From assembly GCA_019347725.1 (NCBI GenBank), contig JAHWKV010000040.1, positions 1 through 7,483 of the forward strand: a stretch of DNA of 7,483 nucleotides, given 5' to 3'. The notes under the pieces are model-generated. The model was not told the DNA's origin. It saw nothing but the letters and a program-made list of their open reading frames with translations, and searched no databases. Made by a program: the position numbers and the translations under genes. The DNA comes from Actinomycetota bacterium. Lineage in GTDB: Bacteria > Actinomycetota > CADDZG01 > JAHWKV01. Below, in pieces: positions 1 to 5,239 of the stretch (position 1 is its first letter; the number at the start of each line of letters is the position of its first letter).

Positions 1-54
1 CTCCCAGGAGCTCCGGAGCTGCCCGGACTCCCAGGAGCTCCGGAGCTGCCCGGC
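1..54 (+). repeat. 27-bp tandem repeat, two copies, coding
   Basis: Two adjacent 27-bp units (1-27 and 28-54) match at 26 of 27 bases. Each carries the 12-bp palindrome AGCTCCGGAGCT (9-20 and 36-47). Because 27 is a multiple of three, copy number can change without shifting the frame, adding or removing nine residues (LPGAPELPG). The array continues in degenerate form to about base 72. More copies may lie before the window. Confidence 0.75.
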
Positions 55-105
55 GTGCCGGGACTACCCGGACTGGGCGCCCTGCTGGGGCTTCTAGGGT
101 TGTAG
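1..105 (+). CDS. 3' end of an upstream protein with a Leu-Pro-Gly repeat tail
   Basis: Frame 1 is open from the window edge to a TAG stop at 103-105 and encodes 34 residues. They begin LPGAPELPG twice, continue VPGLPG and end GLGALLGLLGL. The first two units come from a 27-bp tandem repeat (1-27 and 28-54, differing only in the last base). Glycine falls at many third positions, as in collagen-like or elastin-like low-complexity tails, but Glu replaces Gly in the middle of each nine-residue unit, so this is not a strict Gly-X-Y collagen. The final eleven residues are hydrophobic with small residues. The plus-strand reading is supported by the stop codon, the non-coding stretch that follows, and a strong hairpin 42 bases downstream. 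The body of the protein is outside the window, so its function cannot be named. It could be a surface protein or simply a low-complexity C-terminus. Confidence 0.6.
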   Translation, partial: LPGAPELPGLPGAPELPGVPGLPGLGALLGLLGL

Positions 106-146
106 AAACTCATGGTTCCCCAACTCTGGGGATGACCTTAATAAGC

Positions 147-180
147 CGCTGAGGGCGCCCGCTGTTGGGCGCCCTCAGCG
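147..180 (+). terminator. Strong hairpin, probable terminator of the upstream gene
   Basis: There is a perfect 14-bp stem, CGCTGAGGGCGCCC (147-160) pairing with GGGCGCCCTCAGCG (167-180), with a six-base loop GCTGTT. It lies 42 bases after the TAG at 103-105 and before guaB3. No clear T tract follows (CGTTCGGCAA), which is common for GC-rich actinobacterial terminators, so it may be a U-poor intrinsic terminator or an mRNA 3'-end stabiliser. A smaller hairpin, TCCCCA/TGGGGA with loop ACTC, lies just upstream at 117-132. Confidence 0.65.
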
Positions 181-322
181 CGTTCGGCAACCAAAGCGCA
201 TAAGGTTTCTTCCCGCTCTGCGACGGGCGCAGCTTCTCGACTCGCCGTACGATGATATACATCTACACTTAGCGTCGAGGACCTGGTCTCCTCCAACTAT
301 CGCCCCAAGCCCGAAGAAATCG

Positions 323-1504
323 ATGAGAAGGACTCAATCCAACTTGGAAGCTGAAATCGGCATTGGTAAAAGTGCCCGCTACGCTTACGGATTCGACGAC
401 ATCGCCATTGTTCCGTCCCGTCGAACCAGGGACCCTGATGATGTGGACATCAGTTGGGAAATAGACGCCTACCGATTCGAACTGCCGCTGATGGCGGCTG
501 CGATGGACGCGGTGGTGTCGCCTACCAGTGCGATAACGATCGGCAACTTGGGGGGCCTCGGCGTACTCAACCTCGAGGGCCTGCACAGTCGCTACGACGA
601 CGCCGACGCAATCCTGCAGGAGATTGCTGAACTACCAGCTTCCCAGGCAACGTCGCGGATGCAGGAGCTGTACCAGCAGCCCATCAAAGAGGATCTGATG
701 GCGCGCTCGATCCGCAGGATTAAAGAAGGCGGCGTAATCGCAGCGGGCAGCCTCACCCCGCAACGGGTGGAGGCCTACGCCAAGACGGTGCTGGAGGCTG
801 AGCTCGACGTTTTGGTGATTCAGGGAACCGTGGTTTCAGCCGAGCACCTGTCGACTCAGTCCGAGCCGCTCAACCTCAAGCAGTTCATCGCCACTTTTGA
901 CCTGCCGGTTATCGTAGGCGGCTGCGCCTCCTACCAGCCGGCGCTGCACCTGATGCGCACCGGTGCTATCGGGGTACTGGTGGGCGTAGGTCCGGGAGCG
1001 GCCTGTACGTCTCGTCAGGTCCTGGGCATAGGAGTGCCGCAGGCCACGGCCATCGCGGACGCGGCGGCCGCCCGCATGCGCCACCTGGACGAGAGCGGGC
1101 GGTACGTGCAAGTCATCGCCGACGGCGGCATGCGTACCGGCGGCGACATCGCCAAGGCGATCGCCTGCGGCGCCGACGGCGTCATGATCGGGTCACCGCT
1201 GGCCCGGGCCACCGACGCACCCGGACGCGGCTTCCACTGGGGTATGGCGACGTTCCACTCCGGTCTCCCCAGGGGAGTGCGCATCGGCGCTACGCCGTTG
1301 GGCACCGCCAAGCAGATCCTGACGGGACCGACCAGCCTCAACGACGGAACCATGAACCTGATGGGGGCGCTCAAGACCTCCATGGCCACCACCGGCTACG
1401 GCACACTCAAGGAGTTCCAGAAGGCTGAGGTGGTGATCGCTCCGTCGATCAAGACCGAAGGCAAGTACGCCCAGCGCTCCCAAGGGATAGTCGACTACAC
1501 TTAA
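323..1504 (+). CDS. guaB3: GuaB3-family IMP dehydrogenase-related protein
   Basis: This is a 393-residue TIM-barrel protein of the IMP dehydrogenase/GMP reductase superfamily, which acts on purine nucleotides in the cytoplasm. The loop GVGPGAACTS (residues 221-230) holds the nucleophilic cysteine (Cys228), followed by PQATAI (239-244). IADGGMRTGGDIAKAI (265-280) and GVMIGSPLA (286-294) bind the IMP phosphate. The N-terminus (EIGIGKSAR, IVPSRRTR, DAYRFELP) matches the actinobacterial GuaB3 group rather than classical GuaB. There is no CBS pair, hence about 100 residues fewer than a full IMP dehydrogenase, and the usual cofactor-side DTAHG segment is replaced by QGTVVSAEH. A cyanobacterial GuaB3 has been reported to have IMP dehydrogenase activity; activity here is inferred. 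Start: ATG 323 has only a weak GAAG upstream. TTG 344, with AGAAGGA at 326-332 (11-base spacing), would give a 386-residue protein closer to the mycobacterial N-terminus. guaA follows after an opposite-strand insert. Confidence 0.92.
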   Translation: MRRTQSNLEAEIGIGKSARYAYGFDDIAIVPSRRTRDPDDVDISWEIDAYRFELPLMAAAMDAVVSPTSAITIGNLGGLGVLNLEGLHSRYDDADAILQEIAELPASQATSRMQELYQQPIKEDLMARSIRRIKEGGVIAAGSLTPQRVEAYAKTVLEAELDVLVIQGTVVSAEHLSTQSEPLNLKQFIATFDLPVIVGGCASYQPALHLMRTGAIGVLVGVGPGAACTSRQVLGIGVPQATAIADAAAARMRHLDESGRYVQVIADGGMRTGGDIAKAIACGADGVMIGSPLARATDAPGRGFHWGMATFHSGLPRGVRIGATPLGTAKQILTGPTSLNDGTMNLMGALKTSMATTGYGTLKEFQKAEVVIAPSIKTEGKYAQRSQGIVDYT

Positions 1505-1524
1505 GCAACCTCCCAGGTGTTGCT
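1504..1524 (+). terminator. Weak hairpin between guaB3 and the convergent small gene
   Basis: AGCAAC (1504-1509) pairs with GTTGCT (1519-1524), and CT (1510-1511) can pair with AG (1515-1516), leaving a GT bulge and a CCC loop. It begins at the last base of the guaB3 stop and lies in the 33-bp gap facing the convergent small gene that ends at 1538. No T tract follows, so its role as a terminator is only a suggestion. Confidence 0.25.
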
Positions 1525-1537
1525 AGCGGTCCCAGAG

Positions 1538-1657
1538 CTACCGGGTGCGTGCGGCCTGGATGATTATGTAGGTGAATATTGCGAAGAGCCCGAAGAAGAA
1601 CGCGTAGCCAAATGCGTAGGTGGTGTACAGCAACCAATCGGGGGCGGTAGCAACCAT
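1538..1657 (-). CDS. Small single-pass membrane protein, 39 residues
   Basis: The minus strand carries a 39-codon gene from ATG at 1657-1655 to TAG at 1540-1538. It is preceded by AAAGGAG (1669-1663) with a five-base spacer, the best ribosome binding site in the window. The product starts MVATAPDWLLYTTY, continues as a hydrophobic helix of about 23 residues (11-33) rich in Phe and Tyr (11 aromatic residues of 39), and ends QAARTR. With the only arginines at the end (37 and 39), the positive-inside rule predicts N-terminus out and C-terminus in. I do not recognise the family. The Tyr-rich start, single helix and basic tail loosely recall CcmD-like or other small subunits of membrane complexes, but no cytochrome genes are nearby. 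It lies 105 bases downstream of the minus-strand lipoprotein gene, with twin palindromes between, and may have its own promoter. It converges on guaB3. It is short, but the ribosome site and clean membrane pattern make chance unlikely. Confidence 0.7.
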   Translation of the reverse strand: MVATAPDWLLYTTYAFGYAFFFGLFAIFTYIIIQAARTR

Positions 1658-1686
1658 TTCAACTCCTTTGTGAAGCAGTCTTTACG

Positions 1687-1714
1687 ACATTACTTAATGC
1701 AACATTACTCAATG
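1687..1714. promoter_or_regulatory. Twin palindromic repeats upstream of the small membrane gene
   Basis: ACATTACTTAATG (1687-1699) is repeated with one change as ACATTACTCAATG (1702-1714), a 15-bp period. Each copy contains a palindrome: CATTA-CT-TAATG (perfect, 1688-1699) and CATTA-CT-CAATG (one mismatch, 1703-1714). They lie 30-57 bases upstream of the ATG at 1657 in an AT-rich patch unlike its surroundings. On the minus strand the inner copy includes TAATGT (1692-1687), a TANNNT-type -10 that would put a transcript start about 20 bases before the ATG. Tandem dyads over a promoter suggest a repressor or activator binding site. No regulator is identified. Confidence 0.45.
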
Positions 1715-1762
1715 ATAAATCGAATTCGCCGGTAGAGCAAAGCCCTTATGTCGTTTTGCCGA

Positions 1763-2361
1763 TCATGTGCCTGCTACAGTGCCAGCGTTAGCTTCAGACT
1801 CAGGACATGAAGCACCGATCGGAACCGAAACAGAACTGGTCGAGTCTTCGGTACGAACCATCAGATCCGCGCAGGCGGGCGCATCGATTAAATAGCCCCC
1901 GGCGAAGAACAGCCACTCTCCCAGCGGATCTTCCACGGCGCAGGGCTTGATGTCGATGCGCCCGGTACCGTCTGTGAATTGCCCCCAGGTCATCGACAGC
2001 TTGCCCTGCCATTCATCCGGTACGGCCAGTTCCGCCTCGGCGCCCTCGCGTACCAGTAGGCCGGTCTTGGCGAACCGACGCCCGTCGTCGCCTGGTTCGG
2101 TCATCTGCAGCACCATCGAGGAGGTGTCGGCCGTAAGCAGGGCGACGCTTCCATCAAGCATCATGTAGTCCTCGCCCGGCCTCACCAGTCGGTTCTCGCC
2201 GACGTGCTCGATGCCTACCGAGCAGTCCAGTGTGTTGGGCCGACAGGGAAGTCGGGCGGGATCGACGAGTCCCCGCCGGGGCTCGAGTCCGTGGAATTGG
2301 TGCAACCTGCAGTCAGTAGAAGGAAGGCAAAAAGAGCAGTTAACCGGCACCGTGGCAACAT
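1763..2361 (-). CDS. Uncharacterised lipoprotein, apparently broken by a one-base frameshift
   Basis: From ATG 2361-2359 the minus strand reads MLPRCRLTALFAFLLLTAGC, a lipoprotein signal with lipobox LTAGC and predicted lipidated Cys20. A Ser/Asp/Pro/Gly-rich linker (TNSTDSSPGGDSSIPPDFPVGP) follows. This frame stops at TAG 2217-2215. From about 2240 a second frame carries on as NTLDCSVGIEHVGEN to TGA at 1765-1763. The body holds WQGKLSMTWGQFTDG, a KPC turn, WLFFAGGYLIDAPAC and VPIGASCPE, with four cysteines (DCS, KPC, PAC, SCP) that may pair outside the membrane. I recall this style from actinobacterial secreted proteins of unknown function. The span is 599 bases; adding one base gives exactly 200 codons (199 residues). 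The likely site is GGGCC at 2237-2241, where one more G (plus strand) would join the frames as PVGPNTLDC. The long open second frame can be read from 2368 (MVNVATVPVNCS), but that start has no signal peptide and an odd cysteine-rich lead. Whether this is a sequence error or a pseudogene is unresolved. Confidence 0.65.
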
Positions 2362-2388
2362 TGACCATATGGTAGCAAATGGTCAATG
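2359..2388. promoter_or_regulatory. Inverted repeat between the lipoprotein gene and guaA
   Basis: Perfect 10-bp arms CATTGACCAT (2359-2368) and ATGGTCAATG (2379-2388) flank a 10-bp spacer. Nested in it is the palindrome ACCATATGGT (2364-2373), giving three ATGGT half-sites. The left arm contains the lipoprotein ATG (complement of 2359-2361), and the site covers its likely -10. The guaA start is 51 bases to the right. It is a candidate operator. Because both arms read ATGGTCAATG outward, spurious MVN starts appear on both strands (2368 minus, 2379 plus). Confidence 0.5.
2369..2374 (-). promoter_or_regulatory. Possible -10 box (TACCAT) of the lipoprotein gene
   Basis: On the minus strand TACCAT fits the actinobacterial TANNNT -10 and ends seven bases before the ATG at 2361. 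That is the spacing expected when transcription begins at the A of the start codon. No Shine-Dalgarno sequence is present, which fits a leaderless message. No convincing -35 is seen. Confidence 0.35.
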
Positions 2389-2426
2389 GGGCGAGTTGCT
2401 CTCTAGAGTCCGGTCGGGTTTGTAGG

Positions 2427-2432
2427 TATCCT
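2427..2432 (+). promoter_or_regulatory. Possible -10 box (TATCCT) of guaA
   Basis: TATCCT matches TANNNT and ends six bases before the ATG at 2439, so the transcript could begin at or next to the start codon. The only Shine-Dalgarno-like bases, GGAG at 2433-2436, are two bases from ATG and too close for normal use, which favours a leaderless message. A -35 match (TAGAGT, 2404-2409) is weak. Confidence 0.4.
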
Positions 2433-2438
2433 GGAGCG

Positions 2439-4028
2439 ATGGAGATCCGCGCCGATTTCGACACCGTATTGGTCGTGGACTTCGGCGCCCAGTACTCCAA
2501 GCTGATTGCCCGGCGGGTCCGTGAGTGCCACGTTCTGTCCGAGATCGTTCCTCACGACATCACCGCCCAGCAGGCCGCCGCGCACCGCCCGAAGGGACTG
2601 ATACTGTCCGGCGGGCCGGCCAGCGTATATGTTGACGGCGCTCCGTCGATCGACCCCGGCTTGTTCAAGATGGGTGTGCCCGTTCTCGGGATCTGCTACG
2701 GCCACCAGCTCATGGCCTCCACGCTCGGCGGGGTCGTCGCCAAGGGCACCGAGGGCGAGTTTGGCGGAGTCGAGTTCTCCGGGGGCAGCGGAGTCCTTTT
2801 CGACGGTCTGCCCGAACATCAGCAGGTGTGGATGAGCCACAAGGACGCAGTGACGGGCGTGCCCGAGGGCTTCTCGGCCATAGGGTCCACGGCGGCCTGC
2901 CCGGTGGCCGCGATGGAAGACCCGTCCAGCGGCCTGTACGGCGTGCAGTTTCACCCCGAGGTGGTGCACACGCCCGGCGGCTCCGATCTCATCTGCAACT
3001 TTGTGCAAAAGATTTGCGATTGTCTGCCCACCTGGACCGTATCCAGCGTGATCGAGGTCGTGGTGGAGGGCATCCGTGATCAGGTTGGCGCCGCCCGCGT
3101 GGTCTGCGGTCTTTCCGGCGGGGTCGACTCGTCGGTTGCTGCAGCGCTGGTGCACAAGGCCATCGGCAGTCAGCTGACCTGTATCTTTGTCGATCACGGG
3201 ATGATGCGCGCCGGCGAGGCGGAGAAGGTGGTCGATACGTTCGACCGGCACATGGCTATAGACCTTATCCATGTCAAAGCGCAGGACCGCTTCCTGGCCA
3301 AGCTCCAGGGTGTGGACGACCCCGAAACCAAGCGCAAGATCATTGGCAACGAGTTCATAAGGGTTTTTGAGGAGGTGGCCGCCGAGGTTGGCCTGCGACC
3401 GCAGGAAGTTGAGGGGGGCGGCGACCGGTCGCCGGTGCGCTTTTTGGTGCAGGGCACTTTGTATCCCGACGTCATCGAGTCCGGGGCCGGTACGACGGAT
3501 CTGGCATCGGTAATCAAAAGCCACCACAACGTCGGCGGGCTTCCCGAGGACATGAAGTTCGACCTGGTCGAGCCGCTGCGCAGCCTGTTCAAGGATGAGG
3601 TTCGCAAGATAGGCGAAGAGTTGGGGCTGCCGGAGGAGATGGTTTGGCGCCAGCCTTACCCGGGTCCGGGGCTGGCGGTGCGGATTATCGGCGACATCAC
3701 CGCCGAGCGTCTGGACCTGGTGCGCGCCGCCGACGCCATCGTCATCGACGAGGTCAAGCGCGCCGGCATGTACCGGGAGCTGTGGCAATCGTTCGCCGTC
3801 TTGCTCACGATTCGCTCGGTGGGCGTTCAGGGCGACTCCCGCTCGTACGGCCACCCCGTGGTTATCAGAGCGGTCACCTCGGAGGACGCCATGACCGCGG
3901 ACTGGGCCAAGCTGGATCCGGCTCTGCTCGGCAGGATGGCCAACCGCATAGTGGCGGAGGTGCCGGGGGTCAATCGCGTGGCTTACGACATCACCTCCAA
4001 GCCGCCGGGCACGATCGAGTGGGAGTAA
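2439..4028 (+). CDS. guaA: GMP synthase (glutamine-hydrolysing)
   Basis: GuaA converts XMP, ATP and glutamine to GMP in the cytoplasm. The 529-residue product has all three parts. The N-terminal class I glutamine amidotransferase has GICYGHQ (84-90, nucleophile Cys86) and FHPEV (His172 and Glu174). The ATP pyrophosphatase domain has the PP-loop GLSGGVDSS (224-232). The C-terminal dimerisation/XMP domain has [16 protein letters not shown] (405-420), SVGVQGD and the hallmark end KPPGTIEWE (521-529). The start at ATG 2439 places [13 protein letters not shown] ten residues in, as in the family; an in-frame ATG at 2379 adds 20 residues with no homology flavour and falls in the inverted repeat. Residues 318-332 ([15 protein letters not shown]) make the segment before [13 protein letters not shown] about 13 residues longer than in E. 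coli. The gene appears leaderless. The next gene starts 5 bases after its stop and uses a ribosome site overlapping its last codons. Confidence 0.97.
   Translation: MEIRADFDTVLVVDFGAQYSKLIARRVRECHVLSEIVPHDITAQQAAAHRPKGLILSGGPASVYVDGAPSIDPGLFKMGVPVLGICYGHQLMASTLGGVVAKGTEGEFGGVEFSGGSGVLFDGLPEHQQVWMSHKDAVTGVPEGFSAIGSTAACPVAAMEDPSSGLYGVQFHPEVVHTPGGSDLICNFVQKICDCLPTWTVSSVIEVVVEGIRDQVGAARVVCGLSGGVDSSVAAALVHKAIGSQLTCIFVDHGMMRAGEAEKVVDTFDRHMAIDLIHVKAQDRFLAKLQGVDDPETKRKIIGNEFIRVFEEVAAEVGLRPQEVEGGGDRSPVRFLVQGTLYPDVIESGAGTTDLASVIKSHHNVGGLPEDMKFDLVEPLRSLFKDEVRKIGEELGLPEEMVWRQPYPGPGLAVRIIGDITAERLDLVRAADAIVIDEVKRAGMYRELWQSFAVLLTIRSVGVQGDSRSYGHPVVIRAVTSEDAMTADWAKLDPALLGRMANRIVAEVPGVNRVAYDITSKPPGTIEWE
4021..4025 (+). 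promoter_or_regulatory. Ribosome binding site inside the guaA end that sets a TTG start
   Basis: GGGAG within the last two guaA codons and stop lies eight bases before TTG at 4034, normal spacing. The other in-frame candidate, GTG at 4019, has no Shine-Dalgarno sequence upstream. This favours TTG and implies that ribosomes finishing guaA help to start the next gene. Confidence 0.55.
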
Positions 4029-4033
4029 GCTCG

Positions 4034-5239
4034 TTGTCATCGCGACTGCTGGCCGGATTGGCGACCGTGCTACTCGTGGGATCTTGCGGTGCAGGAAGCG
4101 GGGGTTCGGACTCGGCCGGCTCGAGTGAGCGGGGCCTAGACACTGCAGCCCAGGCCCCGTCGCCGCCGCCGCTTGATTCGGGCCCCCCGGCGCTGGAGCG
4201 GGTCGGTGATTTCAGCCAGCCCACTTACCTCACCTCCCCACCGGACGACGCCCGGGTCTTCGTGGTGGAAAAGGGTGGCCGCATCGTCGAGATGGTAGAC
4301 GGCCAAGCCCGCACTCCCGCCTTTTTGGACATCAGCGGCGAGGTGAGCACCGGCAGCGAGCAGGGCTTGTTGTCGGTGGCCTTCGCTCCGGATTTCGCCG
4401 ACAGCGGTCTGCTGTACATCAACTACACCGACCCGTCGGGCGCCACCCAGATAGAGGAGTGGCAGGTCGACCCCGGCGACGCCGACCGCGCCGAGCCCGA
4501 GTCGCGCCGTACCTTGCTTACGATTGATCAGCCGTACAGCAATCACAACGGGGGGCTGATCAGGTTCGACCCGGACGGGATGCTGGTGATCGGCATGGGA
4601 GACGGCGGTTCCAGGGGCGACCCCGAAAACCGGGCCCAGGACCTGCAGAGCCTGTTGGGCAAGATGCTGCGCATCGACCCCGGCTCGCCGTCCGACGGCC
4701 GTCCGTACGGCATCCCCGATGACAACCCCTTTGTTGATTCCGGCGATGCGCGCCCCGAGATCTGGGCGTACGGCCTACGCAACCCTTGGCGCTGGTCCTT
4801 CGACGGCGATGATTTCTACGTAGCCGATGTGGGCCAAAACCGCGTGGAGGAGGTCAACTACGTCGAGCCGGGCAATCAAGCGGGCGCCAACTACGGCTGG
4901 AGCCGTTATGAGGGCAACGAGGTGTACGATTCGTCGCTTGAGATCGACGAGTCGAACCTGGTGAGCCCGATACTCACCTACCCCAACGATTCCGGGAACT
5001 GCTCTGTAACCGGCGGGGGCGTGTACCGGGGGCCGGTTAAGTCGCTGTCGGGCTACTACCTGTATGGCGACTTCTGCGGCGGGGTGGTCAAGGGTTTCCG
5101 GGTTGCTAACGGTAGGGCCGTGGATATCAGGACCTTCGAAGACATGCAGGTAGAGTCTTTGAGCTCCTTCGGTCTCGACTCGGCCGGAGATATGTACGTG
5201 CTGTCGCTCAGCGGCGGAGTGTTCAAGATCACTTCTTGA
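4034..5239 (+). CDS. PQQ-dependent sugar (aldose) dehydrogenase-like lipoprotein
   Basis: This 401-residue exported protein belongs to the glucose/sorbosone dehydrogenase family (beta-propeller, relatives of E. coli YliI and soluble glucose dehydrogenase). The family oxidises sugars with pyrroloquinoline quinone outside the cytoplasmic membrane. From TTG 4034 the N-terminus MSSRLLAGLATVLLVGSC is a lipoprotein signal (lipidated Cys18), then a Gly/Ser/Pro-rich linker to about residue 53. Propeller landmarks follow in family order: EQGLLSVAFAPDF (109-121), SNHNGGLIRFDPDG (169-182, His171 matching the catalytic histidine), MGDGGSRGDP (188-197), LGKMLRIDP, WAYGLRNPWRWSFD (244-257), DVGQNRVEEVNY (265-276), GANYGW (284-289) and SVTGGGVYRG (324-333). 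Cys323 and Cys348 could form a disulfide. No PQQ synthesis genes are present, so the cofactor and substrate are inferred. The upstream open frame from 3644 is antisense-like shadow inside guaA. The gene follows guaA by 5 bases and its end overlaps the convergent CLC gene by 11. Confidence 0.9.
   Translation: MSSRLLAGLATVLLVGSCGAGSGGSDSAGSSERGLDTAAQAPSPPPLDSGPPALERVGDFSQPTYLTSPPDDARVFVVEKGGRIVEMVDGQARTPAFLDISGEVSTGSEQGLLSVAFAPDFADSGLLYINYTDPSGATQIEEWQVDPGDADRAEPESRRTLLTIDQPYSNHNGGLIRFDPDGMLVIGMGDGGSRGDPENRAQDLQSLLGKMLRIDPGSPSDGRPYGIPDDNPFVDSGDARPEIWAYGLRNPWRWSFDGDDFYVADVGQNRVEEVNYVEPGNQAGANYGWSRYEGNEVYDSSLEIDESNLVSPILTYPNDSGNCSVTGGGVYRGPVKSLSGYYLYGDFCGGVVKGFRVANGRAVDIRTFEDMQVESLSSFGLDSAGDMYVLSLSGGVFKITS

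Noticed and set aside
233..269. Promoter for guaB3 (TATACA at 256-261 or TACACT at 264-269)
   Set aside because: Neither -10 candidate has a -35 at proper spacing, so I could not choose a promoter with confidence.
269..586. 105-codon minus-strand open frame over the guaB3 start
   Set aside because: Shadow frame; Arg/His-rich with no domain, overlapping the conserved GuaB3 N-terminus.
1517..1735. 72-codon plus-strand open frame after guaB3
   Set aside because: It is antisense to the small membrane gene, has no ribosome site, and its product looks random.
1684..1754. 7-bp inverted repeat ACGACAT/ATGTCGT
   Set aside because: The arms are short and 57 bases apart, which is expected by chance.
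2379..2438. 20-codon N-terminal extension of GuaA
   Set aside because: The added residues have no family resemblance, there is no ribosome site, and the ATG is created by the inverted-repeat arm.
3644..4033. Upstream extension of the sugar dehydrogenase frame into guaA
   Set aside because: About 130 codons of Gly/Arg-rich sequence out of frame with guaA; the lipoprotein signal and ribosome site put the start at 4034.
2403..4040. 545-codon minus-strand open frame antisense to the whole of guaA
   Set aside because: It is a mirror of a GC-rich gene: the product is rich in His, Arg, Gly and Leu with no domain pattern, and the plus strand is an unmistakable GuaA.
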